Source of the DNA: Stenotrophomonas sp. SAU14A_NAIMI4_5
Lineage (GTDB): Bacteria; Pseudomonadota; Gammaproteobacteria; Xanthomonadales; Xanthomonadaceae
Direction: 5' to 3'
Length of the DNA stretch: 64,000 bases
Assembly: GCF_003086795.1 (NCBI RefSeq)
Contig: NZ_CP026003.1
Coordinates: 4,351,179 to 4,415,178, forward strand
The notes under the pieces were generated by a model. That model made no database searches and had not been told where the DNA came from. It saw nothing but the letters and a program-made list of their open reading frames with translations. Shown here piece after piece: positions 54,775 to 62,522 of this stretch (position 1 is the first letter of the stretch; every line of letters starts with the position of its first letter). The position numbers were made by a program, and so were the translations under genes.

Positions 54775-56311
54775 ACAGCTCCCAGCGTTGCGCGCGGATC
54801 TCCACCAGCAGTTCCCGCAGCTCGCGATCCAGCGCGCGGTCTTCTTCGACCAGGGCGATGCGCTGCCCCAGGTCGGCGTACATGTCGGCCAGACTGCCAT
54901 GCAGCTGCGCGTTCAGGCCAACCCGTTCGCGCAGGGCCAGGCCCTGGCGTGCGGCGATCAGCATCGCGGCCACCACCTGTTCGGTCAGTTCGATCACGCG
55001 CAGGCAGTCGCGCGCGGCGATGGTGCCCATGCTGACCTTGTCCTGGTTGTGGCATTCGGTCGAACGCGAGAACACGCTGGCCGGCATGGTCTGCTTCAGC
55101 GCCTCGGCGGTCCATGCGGACACGCTGATCTGCAGCGCCTTCAGGCCATGGTTGATGGCCGCGCGCGGGCCGGTGGCCGCCGACAGGTTGGCCGGCAGGC
55201 CGTGGTTGTAGCGGGCATCGACCACCAGCGCCAGCTGCCGGTCGAGCAGGTCGGCGACGTTGGCCACGGTGTTCTTCAGCGTGTCCATCGCCAGTGCGAT
55301 GTGGCCGCCGTAGAAGTGGCCGCCGTGCAGGATGCGCTCGCCGTCGGCATCGATCAGCGGGTTGTCGTTGGCGCTGTTCAGTTCGGTTTCGATCAGCTGG
55401 CGCAGGAACGGCAGGCTGTCTTCCAGCACGCCGATCACGTGCGGCGCGCAGCGCAGCGAGTAGCGGTCCTGCAGGCGCTGTTCGTTGCGCGGCGGGCGCT
55501 CGCTGTGCAGGTCGCTGCGCAGGCGCGCGGCGATGCGGCCCTGGCCCGGGTGCGGCTTGGCGGCGAACAGGGTCTCATCGAAGTGATGCGCGTTGCCATC
55601 GCTGGACAGCACGTTGAACGCGGTCAGGCGGGTGGCCATGCGGGCCAGGTAATCGGCGCGCCGCCAGGCCAGGCAGGCCAGGCCGGTCATCACCGCGGTG
55701 CCGTTCATGATCGCCAGGCCTTCCTTCGGCCGCAGCTTCAGCGGAACCATGCCGATCTTCGCCAGCACCGGGCCGGCCGGCTGCACCTGGCCTTCGAACA
55801 GCACCTCGCGTTCGCCACACAGCACGGCGGCCACGTAGGACAGCGGGGTCAGGTCACCACTGGCGCCCACCGAGCCTTCGGCCGGGATCAGCGGCAGCAC
55901 GTCGTGCTGCAGCAGGGTGGCCAGGCCTTCCAGCAGCTGCACGCTGACACCGGACATGCCGCGCACCAGCGAGGCCAGGCGCGCGGCCAGCACGGCACGG
56001 GTCTCGGCCGGGTCCAGGTAACGGCCCAGGCCGCAGCCATGGTAGGTGTAGAGATGGTGCGGCAGCTCGGCCACCAGCGCCGGCGGAATGTTCACCGTGC
56101 ACGAATCGCCGTAGCCGGTGGTCACGCCATAGATCACCCCGTCCTCGCGCAGCAGGCGGTCGAGGAAATCGGCGCCGCGCTGGATATGCGCGCGGAAGGC
56201 CGGCGCCTCGCTCAGGGCGGCGTCGCACTGGCGCTGGGCCAGAGCAACCACGTCTTCGATGGTCAGCGGTGCATCGCCGAAACGGCACACGGGTACGGCG
56301 TCAATCGTCAT
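54761..56311 (-). CDS. MIO-dependent aromatic amino acid ammonia-lyase (HAL/PAL/TAL family)
   Basis: A protein of 516 residues. The MIO prosthetic group forms from Ala150-Ser151-Gly152 in EGSVGASGDLTPLSYVA. Other active-site motifs: Tyr61 in YGVTTGYGD, NSANDNPLIDADG, QDRYSLRCAPHVIG, and ANLSAATGPRAA. The family removes ammonia from His, Phe or Tyr. The substrate-selecting pair is Tyr90-His91 (TYHGCGLG), which differs from the SH of histidine, HL of tyrosine and FL of phenylalanine lyases as I align them. Being inside the pigment operon, it is more likely to supply an aryl-acrylate starter or intermediate than to degrade histidine. The hut pathway genes are absent around it. Confidence 0.85.
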   Translation of the reverse strand: MTIDAVPVCRFGDAPLTIEDVVALAQRQCDAALSEAPAFRAHIQRGADFLDRLLREDGVIYGVTTGYGDSCTVNIPPALVAELPHHLYTYHGCGLGRYLDPAETRAVLAARLASLVRGMSGVSVQLLEGLATLLQHDVLPLIPAEGSVGASGDLTPLSYVAAVLCGEREVLFEGQVQPAGPVLAKIGMVPLKLRPKEGLAIMNGTAVMTGLACLAWRRADYLARMATRLTAFNVLSSDGNAHHFDETLFAAKPHPGQGRIAARLRSDLHSERPPRNEQRLQDRYSLRCAPHVIGVLEDSLPFLRQLIETELNSANDNPLIDADGERILHGGHFYGGHIALAMDTLKNTVANVADLLDRQLALVVDARYNHGLPANLSAATGPRAAINHGLKALQISVSAWTAEALKQTMPASVFSRSTECHNQDKVSMGTIAARDCLRVIELTEQVVAAMLIAARQGLALRERVGLNAQLHGSLADMYADLGQRIALVEEDRALDRELRELLVEIRAQRWELYVGE

Positions 56312-57242
56312 GAGGAGCCTGGTCCCAGAGGGGGAAGAAGTTGAACCAGTCCAGCGGGGACTGGATGACCTGGAGTTCCAGCCAGCGTGCGAAGCGCTGC
56401 GCCTGTTCAGCCAGTGCGGCGTCACGCGAACCACGCGGCAGTACCACGCGGTCGGCAAAGTGTTCGAAGGCCACGCGATAGCCATCGCCTTCGTGCAGGC
56501 AGGACATCGTGTAGACCGGGCACGCCAGCGCGGACGCCAGCACATAGGCACCGATCGGGAACGGCGCACGGTGGCCGAGGAAATCGGCCATCACGCTGCG
56601 CCCGCCCTGCACCGGCACGCGGTCTCCGACGATGGCAACGAAGCCGCCGGAGGCGACTTTCTCGGCCAGCATCACCGCCGTGGCCGGGCCCATTTCGGTC
56701 ACCTGCACCAGTTCCACCGCGGCCAGCGGATCCAGCCGCTGCAACAGGCGGTTGAAGCGCTGCGCGTGCGCGGTGTGCACCAGCACGGTGATGCGGAACC
56801 CGGGCACCTGCTCGGCCAGCACCTGGCACAGTTCCAGGCAGCCGATGTGGGCGGTCAGGATCAGGCCGCCTTCGCGGCGCGCGATCTTGCCCAGCACCAG
56901 GTCGCGCTGCAGGTGGATGCGCTCGGGCGGGTAACGGCCGCCGAGGCCGAGGATCTTGTCCAGCATCGTGTCGGCGAAGCTGAAGAAATGGCGCAGGCTG
57001 TCACCCCAGCCCGGCGCATGGCCGAGCGCGCCGGTATGCGCCTGCAGCCGCTGCAGGTACTGCAGCGAGGCGCGGCGGCCGACCCGGTTGCCCAGCCAGT
57101 GGCAGACCACCACCGGCCACACGCACAGGCGGAACGGCCAACGCCCGAACCAGCGGTGCACCCAGCACAGGAACAGCACGCCGGCCACCGAGGTGGATTC
57201 GCCGATGTCGGCCCAGTGCGGTGCGTCGTGCGCGCGGCTCAT
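56301..57242 (-). CDS. LpxL/LPLAT-type acyltransferase
   Basis: A protein of 313 residues of the lipid A lauroyl-acyltransferase type. An N-terminal hydrophobic segment (VAGVLFLCWVHRWFGRWPFRLCVWPVVVCHWLG) is followed by LILTAHIGCLELCQVL (HX4E variant, His-x4-Glu), ATAVMLAEKVASGGFVAIVGDRVPVQGGRSVMADFLGHRAPFPIGAYVLASALACPVYT and DWFNFFPLWDQ near the C-terminus. It probably attaches the polyene or an acyl chain to a lipid or glycan carrier in the inner membrane. Part of the APE operon; overlaps the lyase gene by 11 bases. Confidence 0.84.
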   Translation of the reverse strand: MSRAHDAPHWADIGESTSVAGVLFLCWVHRWFGRWPFRLCVWPVVVCHWLGNRVGRRASLQYLQRLQAHTGALGHAPGWGDSLRHFFSFADTMLDKILGLGGRYPPERIHLQRDLVLGKIARREGGLILTAHIGCLELCQVLAEQVPGFRITVLVHTAHAQRFNRLLQRLDPLAAVELVQVTEMGPATAVMLAEKVASGGFVAIVGDRVPVQGGRSVMADFLGHRAPFPIGAYVLASALACPVYTMSCLHEGDGYRVAFEHFADRVVLPRGSRDAALAEQAQRFARWLELQVIQSPLDWFNFFPLWDQAPHDD

Positions 57243-57243
57243 C

Positions 57244-58014
57244 TCAACCCTGCCCCTGCAGGCGGCGCCACAGCAGGCGCGGCGCGCGCGGCAGCATGCC
57301 GAAGAACAGGCGGGTGTGCATGCGGCTGATGCGCACGTTGTCGCGCCACACGTCGAAGTGCGAAACGCCGTCGGCCGGATAGGTCACGCGGGTGGCCAGG
57401 TGCTCCACCGGCAGCTGCCGCCAGTACAGCCGCACCATCACTTCGGTATCGAAATCCATGCGCCGGCCGATGGTTTCCTCACCGATCAGGCGCAGCACCG
57501 GCGGCAGCGGGTAGACCCGGAAGCCGCACATGGTGTCGCGCAGGTGCAGCGACAGCGTGTTGATCCAGACCCAGACATGGGTGGCATAGCGGCCATACAG
57601 GCGGGCCTTGGGCACGCTGGCATCGTAGGCAGGAATGCCGCAGATCACCGCGTCCGGCCGCGCCCGTGCGGCGGCGATGAAACGCGGCAGGTCGCCCGTA
57701 TCGTGCTGGCCGTCGGCATCGATCTGCAGCACGTGGCTGTGGCCGCGGCGCGCGGCTTCGGCGAAGCCGGCCAGCATCGCCCCACCCTTGCCCTGGTTCA
57801 CGTCCAGCCGCAGCAGGTCGACCCCATCGCGTTGCGCCAGCACCTGCAGCACCTCGGCGCACGATGCACGCGAGCCATCGTCGACCAGCAGGCATGGCAG
57901 GCCGGCGGCCTGCACGCCGTCCACCACGGCGCCGATGGCATGCTCATGGTCGTACACGGGAATGACCACCAGCGGCGCGAAGGCGCCACCGGCCACCACG
58001 GCGTCAGCGCGCAT
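57244..58014 (-). CDS. Family 2 glycosyltransferase
   Basis: A protein of 256 residues, GT-A fold. PLVVIPVYDHEHAIGAVV at the start, CLLVDDGSRASC, GKGGAMLAGFAEAARRGHSHVLQIDADGQHDTGDLPRFI (DxD region DADGQHD), and CGFRVYPLPPVLRLIGEETIGRRMDFDTEVMVRLYWR. It is close in style to polyprenyl-phosphate mannosyl/glucosyltransferases but without C-terminal membrane helices. In APE clusters such enzymes contribute to the lipid-linked glycan that anchors the pigment. Ends 1 base before the acyltransferase start; overlaps the ligase gene by 11 bases. Confidence 0.88.
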   Translation of the reverse strand: MRADAVVAGGAFAPLVVIPVYDHEHAIGAVVDGVQAAGLPCLLVDDGSRASCAEVLQVLAQRDGVDLLRLDVNQGKGGAMLAGFAEAARRGHSHVLQIDADGQHDTGDLPRFIAAARARPDAVICGIPAYDASVPKARLYGRYATHVWVWINTLSLHLRDTMCGFRVYPLPPVLRLIGEETIGRRMDFDTEVMVRLYWRQLPVEHLATRVTYPADGVSHFDVWRDNVRISRMHTRLFFGMLPRAPRLLWRRLQGQG

Positions 58015-59692
58015 CGGTCAGGACCACCTTGCCGCTGGCGTGCGTGCCATGCAGGGAGGTGTAGCGGAACGTCAGCACGCCGCGTTCGGCATCCCAGTCC
58101 AGCTGCAGGGTCAGTTCGTCGCCGGGGCGGGCCACGTGCTGGAACTTCACCGCCTCCATCCGCACGAAACCGCGCGGCAGCGCGAAGGCCTGGCGGGCGA
58201 AGCGCATCGCCCAGTCCAGCTGGGCCACGCCAGGCAGGATCGCCGCCTGCGGGAAGTGTCCCTGGAACGCGCGCAGCGAGGCATCCAGGGTGACACGCAG
58301 GGTCGCGGCCGTTGCGCCGCGATGGTCCCACTGCGGCACCGGCATCAGCGGTTGGAACAACGCCGCCAGCGCGGCCTGGGTGACCTTGCCCTGCGCGTTG
58401 ATGGGCAGCGCTTCGACCAGCCGCCAGCGACGCGGGCGGGTGACCGCATCGTGGCCCTGCGCCAGGCGCGCACCGAGGCGCAGGCCGAAGGCGCGGCGCG
58501 CGGCATCGCCGGCGGTCACCTGCGCCGGATCGGCCGGCACCACCACCGCCGCCAGCTGTTCGCGCTGGCCGGACAGCACCAGCACGCGCACGTCCTCCAC
58601 GTCCGGGTCATCGCGCAGCGCGCGTTCCAGCGCGTCCAGCGAGACCCGGCGTTCTTCGATCTTGACGATGCGGTCGGCGCGGCCGAGCAGGCGGAAGCGG
58701 CCATCGGCCAGTGCCTCCACGCGGTCCTGGGTGCGCCACCAGTCACTGCTGTCCAGGTGCGCCGAGGCCACCGCGAGGCAGCCGTCATCGATGCGCCACT
58801 GCACGCCCGGCAGCGGCTGCCACGGTGGCATGTCGGTCTCCCAGCGGCGCCAGGCGATGCCGCCGGTCTCGCTGCTGCCGTACACCTCGGTGGGGGCCAC
58901 GCCCAGCCACTGCCGCACCTGCCGCGCGGCCTCTTCCGGCAGCGGGCCGCCGGAGGAGAACACCGCATGCAGGCGGCCGTGCAGGCTGGCCCAGTCGAGC
59001 TGTTCGGGCAGGCGCTTCAGGTGTGCCGGGGTCGCGACCAGCACGCTGTCGGCGCCGGCCAGGGTGCCGACCAGGTCTTCATGGAAGAAGCGCCGCGGCT
59101 GGATCTGGCGGCCCGCGGCCAGCGGCCACAGCACGCGGAACAGCAGGCCGTAGATGTGCTGGTGCGAGACCGTGCCGTGCACCTGCACGCCGTCGAGCCG
59201 GGCGCCGAAGGCGGCCTGCAGCGCATCGACTTCGCGCGCCAGCTGGTCCATGCGCTTGTTGATCGCGCTGGGCTGGCCGGTGCTGCCGGAGGTGAACACG
59301 CACAGTTCGCAGGCGCGCTCGTCCAGCACCTGCAGCACACCCTCGGCCGCCACGGCCGGCGTCAACGGGCGGTAGTCGGCCGGGACATCGCCGGCGAAGC
59401 CACTGACCTGCGGCTGCAGCGCCTGCAGCGTGGCCGGCAGGTTGTCGGCGGCGAGGAACACGCGTTTGCCGGCGTGCCAGGCACCGAACAGGGCCGCGGC
59501 AAAGGCAATCGCATCGTCGAAATACAGCGCCCAGTCGCGGCCTTCGGCGGCGGCGAACGCATCACGCCAGGCCAGCGCGCGCAGGCGGAAGGCGCTGTGG
59601 TCCAGGGCGACGCCTTCGCAGAGGCCGATGTCACGGCCGGGCTGCGCGTCGACCAGCAACCGGTCCAGGGCGATCCAGTCAGCCATTGGCAT
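58004..59692 (-). CDS. Aryl polyene starter ligase fused to hotdog dehydratase (ApeH-ApeI-like)
   Basis: A protein of 562 residues with two domains. Residues 1-430 form an AMP-forming acyl ligase: P-loop FTSGSTGQPSA (133-143), VYGSSETGGIAWR, FRLLGRADRIVKIEERRVSLDALERAL, and the final Lys in INAQGKVTQAAL. Residues about 455-562 form a FabZ-like hotdog domain with the catalytic His479 in QGHFPQAAILPGVAQLDWA. In studied APE systems ligase (ApeH) and dehydratase (ApeI) are separate proteins that load 4-hydroxybenzoate on an ACP and dehydrate later intermediates. Here they are one polypeptide. The ATG at 59692 has an AAGGCGG site 6 bases upstream; a second Met at 59686 is possible. Confidence 0.88.
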   Translation of the reverse strand: MPMADWIALDRLLVDAQPGRDIGLCEGVALDHSAFRLRALAWRDAFAAAEGRDWALYFDDAIAFAAALFGAWHAGKRVFLAADNLPATLQALQPQVSGFAGDVPADYRPLTPAVAAEGVLQVLDERACELCVFTSGSTGQPSAINKRMDQLAREVDALQAAFGARLDGVQVHGTVSHQHIYGLLFRVLWPLAAGRQIQPRRFFHEDLVGTLAGADSVLVATPAHLKRLPEQLDWASLHGRLHAVFSSGGPLPEEAARQVRQWLGVAPTEVYGSSETGGIAWRRWETDMPPWQPLPGVQWRIDDGCLAVASAHLDSSDWWRTQDRVEALADGRFRLLGRADRIVKIEERRVSLDALERALRDDPDVEDVRVLVLSGQREQLAAVVVPADPAQVTAGDAARRAFGLRLGARLAQGHDAVTRPRRWRLVEALPINAQGKVTQAALAALFQPLMPVPQWDHRGATAATLRVTLDASLRAFQGHFPQAAILPGVAQLDWAMRFARQAFALPRGFVRMEAVKFQHVARPGDELTLQLDWDAERGVLTFRYTSLHGTHASGKVVLTDAR

Positions 59693-60230
59693 GGGCCGCC
59701 TTGACCCGACGCCGCACCAGCCATTCGCCTGCGAACAACACTCCCATCATCACGTACGCCAACAATCCGTTGTAGAGCATCCAGACCCGGTCCGACGCGT
59801 ACAGCGCGGTGAACAGGGCCAGGCCACCGTTGAGAACAAAAAAGCCGCACCACACTTGGGTGACGCGACGGGTATAGGCTACCGCGAAGTCCGGCAGGTC
59901 CGGCTCCTGCAGGCGCGCCAGGCGCTCCACCAGCGGCGGGCCGAAACGCAGGCTGGTGGCGAACACCGCCAGCATCACCACGTTCACCAGCGCCGGGTAC
60001 AGCTTCAGTGGCAGGGCCTGGTTGAGCACGGTGGCCAGCCCGGCCAGCAGGCCGGCACCGGCCGCGGCGGCCCACCACAGCGGTTGCCGGGTGCTCAGCG
60101 CACGCAGCAGGGCCAGGCCGAACAGCAGCAGCGACAGCCAGCGTGGCTCGAAGCGGCCCATGGCCGCGTAGACCAGCACCGGATAGGCGAGCGAAAGCGC
60201 TGCCACCACGACCATGCGTGCACGTGCCAT
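59679..60230 (-). CDS. COG4648 membrane protein of the pigment cluster (ApeG-like)
   Basis: A protein of 183 residues with about five membrane helices: MVVVAALSLAYPVLVYAAM, WLSLLLFGLALLRAL, WWAAAAGAGLLAGLATVL, ALVNVVMLAVFATSL and a C-terminal pair including VWMLYNGLLAYVMMGVLFAGEWLV. The middle FAVAYTRRVTQVWCGFFVLNGGLALFTALYASDR region is the family core. A COG4648 protein is a constant part of APE clusters; its role is unknown. Overlaps the ligase gene by 14 bases. Confidence 0.85.
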   Translation of the reverse strand: MARARMVVVAALSLAYPVLVYAAMGRFEPRWLSLLLFGLALLRALSTRQPLWWAAAAGAGLLAGLATVLNQALPLKLYPALVNVVMLAVFATSLRFGPPLVERLARLQEPDLPDFAVAYTRRVTQVWCGFFVLNGGLALFTALYASDRVWMLYNGLLAYVMMGVLFAGEWLVRRRVKAAHANG

Positions 60231-60252
60231 GGTCGGGATTCCCTGGCTGCGG

Positions 60253-60510
60253 TCAGGCGGCTGCCTGGCCAGGCAGCAGGCCATGCACGACATCGACGAT
60301 GTCCTGCACGGTGCGCACGGCCTTGAAGGCTTCCGGCTGCAGGTTGCGGCCCAGCAGCGGCTTGAGCTGCACGATCAGGTCGACGGCATCGATGCTGTCG
60401 ATGTCCAGATCGTCATACAGGCGCGACTCCGGGCTGATCCGGGCAGGTTCGATCTCGAAGCTGTCGGTCAGGATGCGGACGATGCGCTCGAAGAGTTCAT
60501 TCTTGGTCAT
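60253..60510 (-). CDS. Acyl carrier protein (ApeF-like)
   Basis: A protein of 85 residues. Helical ACP fold with the phosphopantetheine site Ser39 in LDIDSIDAVDL. MTKNELFERIVRILTDSFEIEPARISPESRLYDDL is the usual N-terminal half. It carries growing chains or the starter as a thioester. First of two tandem ACP genes; 16 bases separate them. Start ATG at 60510. Confidence 0.9.
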   Translation of the reverse strand: MTKNELFERIVRILTDSFEIEPARISPESRLYDDLDIDSIDAVDLIVQLKPLLGRNLQPEAFKAVRTVQDIVDVVHGLLPGQAAA

Positions 60511-60526
60511 GGCAGTTCCTGGCGCC

Positions 60527-60784
60527 TTACGACTGGCGGGCGGCGACGAACTCGCCGAGCGCGCGCACGCTGGAGAAATGGCGACGGGTTTCTTCCGAGT
60601 CGGCCGAGAGGCTGACACCGTACTTCTTCTGCAGGGCCAGGCCCAGTTCCAGGGCGTCGATCGAATCGAGGCCAAGGCCTTCCACGAACAGCGGCGCGGT
60701 CGGATCGATGTCCTCCGGCGTGATGTCCTCCAGCGAAAGCGAGGAAATGATCAATTCCTTGATCTCGTGCTCAAGTGCTTGCAC
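60527..60784 (-). CDS. Acyl carrier protein (ApeE-like)
   Basis: A protein of 85 residues. Phosphopantetheine site Ser41 in LGLDSIDALELGLAL; helices LEHEIKELIISSLSLEDITPEDI and TRRHFSSVRALGEFVAARQS. No ATG fits the ACP length, so the start is taken as GTG at 60784 (VQALEHEIKE), inside the end of the acyltransferase gene (14-base overlap). It differs clearly from its tandem neighbour, so each probably has its own partner enzymes, as found for ApeE and ApeF. Confidence 0.88.
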   Translation of the reverse strand: MQALEHEIKELIISSLSLEDITPEDIDPTAPLFVEGLGLDSIDALELGLALQKKYGVSLSADSEETRRHFSSVRALGEFVAARQS

Positions 60785-61568
60785 GGGTCGGATCTCCAGA
60801 CAGGTCGAAATAACGAGTGAGGTGGTCGGTGACGCGACGGGCCGCCAAGGCATCCCCCCTTGACGCGTCATCTTCGTCCAGAAAGGGCGCGATGGCGATA
60901 TCTTCGCCGATCTGCAGCTGAACGTGAAAACGACGTGAGGGCACACGATACCACTTCTGGCCCTTGGTCAGCGTCGCCGGCGTGCAGCTGATACGCACCG
61001 GTGTGATGTCCAGCCGCCCACGCACGGCGATGTTGGCGGCACCGCGCTGCAGCCGCAGCGGCTGCCCCGGCACGGTGCGCGTTCCTTCCGGGAAAATGAC
61101 CAGGGTGCCGCCGGCATGCACGGCCGCCACGCAGTCATCGACCAGGCCGGCGCCATCGTCATTGGCGATGTAGCCGGCGGCGCGGACCGGGCCACGCATG
61201 AACGGGTTGCAGGCCACCGCGCGCTTGACCACGCAGTCGGCGTTGGGCAGCAGCGCGATCAGGCAGACCACATCGATCAGGGTCGGGTGGTTGGCCAGCA
61301 CCAGCAGGCCATCGCGCTGCAGGCGCTCGCGGCCCTCGACCTGCAGGGTCATCAAGCCCAGCCGGCACATCAGCCACACATGGCTGGCAAACGCCGCCTG
61401 CACCAGCCGCCGCGCCCGCCGCTGGCGCGCGACCGGGTCGCGCATCAACAGCAGCACCGGCATCACGAACACGCCCAGCAGCAGCCCGCCCACGCCGAAT
61501 GCGGCGAAGCTCAGGCCGGTACCGAAGACCCGCCAGGCGTGGTCAAGACGGCGCAGGGCTTCAGCCAT
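60771..61568 (-). CDS. 1-acylglycerol-3-phosphate O-acyltransferase family protein (ApeD-like)
   Basis: A protein of 265 residues. N-terminal membrane helix (SFAAFGVGGLLLGVFVMPVLLLM), catalytic HX4D NHPTLID (His94, Asp99), second motif NPFMRGPVRAAGYIAND, glycerol-phosphate-binding FPEGTR (159-164). PlsC family enzymes acylate glycerophosphates; in APE clusters this enzyme is thought to place the polyene or a fatty acyl on a lipid. Overlaps the chain-length factor gene by 8 bases. Confidence 0.88.
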   Translation of the reverse strand: MAEALRRLDHAWRVFGTGLSFAAFGVGGLLLGVFVMPVLLLMRDPVARQRRARRLVQAAFASHVWLMCRLGLMTLQVEGRERLQRDGLLVLANHPTLIDVVCLIALLPNADCVVKRAVACNPFMRGPVRAAGYIANDDGAGLVDDCVAAVHAGGTLVIFPEGTRTVPGQPLRLQRGAANIAVRGRLDITPVRISCTPATLTKGQKWYRVPSRRFHVQLQIGEDIAIAPFLDEDDASRGDALAARRVTDHLTRYFDLSGDPTRAST

Positions 61569-62304
61569 GGCGGCTCCAGCACCAGCGCTGGCCCTCGGTC
61601 ACGTGTTCCAGCGTGGGGGCCGATGACAGCAGGAAGCGGTGCAGATCCAGCGCATGCGGCAGCAGGCCCGGTGCGGTGCTGCCCGTATCGGCGGCGGGTT
61701 CCCAGGCCAGGCGCAGGCCGGTGCCGGCGGTGCCAGACGGCGCCAGGCGCCAGCACCAGGCGAAGAACGGGTCGGGTTCGTCGGCGAATTCGCTGAAAAT
61801 GTCCGGCAAAGGTGACTCATACATCACCACCCGCACTTCCTTGGCGCCATCGGCCAGAAGGCCGGCGGCCTCCAGGCAGGCGGCTTCCACGGTCGCCTGC
61901 CGAGCGGCCAGCGCCAGGTAGTTGCCACGATGGCCGCGGGCGATCGAATAGAGGGCGGCGATGGCGTTGTGCACCGACAGGCCAAAACCGGTGGGCGAGA
62001 GCGGCTCGGCGGCGATCAACGAGCCGAGCAGCTCCATCGAACGGGCCACGTCCCCGTGGCGGCTGGCGAACACCAGCGGCACGTCGCTGTCGGCGCCCTG
62101 CGCGTCTTCACACCAGCACGCGGCCTGGATGGCCATGCGGCCGAGGCGCTCGATGCGGCGGCGCTGCATGGCCGGCACTTCGGCCAACGACGGCGTGCCC
62201 TCGCCCTGCGGCAGGAACGGCGCGTCGGCCCAGCCCATCCATTGGTTACGTTCTGTCAGTCCAGGCGCCCAGGCGGCCCAGTCGACAACGGAAAATTCGA
62301 TCAT
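61561..62304 (-). CDS. Ketosynthase-like chain-length factor (ApeC-like, N-terminal KS domain only)
   Basis: A protein of 247 residues, only the N-terminal half of a ketosynthase fold. It starts MIEFSVVDWAAWAPGL and includes VPLVFASRHGDVARSMELLGSLIAAEPLSPTGFGLSVHNAIAALYSIARGHRGNYLALAA. No catalytic Cys-His-His triad is present: the nucleophile-elbow position reads LAARQATVEAACLEAAGLL with no TACSS motif. This matches the chain-length factor partner of APE ketosynthases. It is the first gene of the operon. No Shine-Dalgarno sequence precedes the ATG at 62304. Confidence 0.85.
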   Translation of the reverse strand: MIEFSVVDWAAWAPGLTERNQWMGWADAPFLPQGEGTPSLAEVPAMQRRRIERLGRMAIQAACWCEDAQGADSDVPLVFASRHGDVARSMELLGSLIAAEPLSPTGFGLSVHNAIAALYSIARGHRGNYLALAARQATVEAACLEAAGLLADGAKEVRVVMYESPLPDIFSEFADEPDPFFAWCWRLAPSGTAGTGLRLAWEPAADTGSTAPGLLPHALDLHRFLLSSAPTLEHVTEGQRWCWSRHG

Positions 62305-62480
62305 TACCGGTGATGTTTGGATGGGCGGAAGACAGGCACGGGCCAACAGCATGGCGACGCGCGGCGGCCCCCCATTCCTGCAGCCGTGCGTCCGTCCAGG
62401 ACGTCGCCGGCAGCCCCCCTGGCGGCCGGAAAGGTGCGAACGCTAGCACGTCCCGCGCAGGGAATACATGTTTCACAAAC
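62305..62480. promoter_or_regulatory. Leader/promoter region of the pigment operon
   Basis: 176 bases between the cydB terminator and the first APE gene, with no open frame of note. The stretch nearest the terminator is locally AT-richer (TTTCACAAAC on plus strand), a reasonable promoter location, but no convincing -35/-10 pair was found. Confidence 0.35.
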
Positions 62481-62483
62481 CGA

Positions 62484-62514
62484 AACGGGGAGCGGTCACC
62501 GGCCGCTCCCCGTT
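62484..62514 (-). terminator. Intrinsic terminator of cydAB
   Basis: Twelve-base perfect stem AACGGGGAGCGG / CCGCTCCCCGTT with a seven-base loop; leftward it continues TCGGTTTG. It separates cydAB from the pigment operon although both run the same way. Confidence 0.78.
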
Positions 62515-62522
62515 CACCTGCT

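Noticed and set aside
54761..56311. Housekeeping histidine ammonia-lyase HutH
   Set aside because: No hutU/hutI/hutG nearby, overlaps pigment genes on both sides, and the substrate-selecting residues differ.
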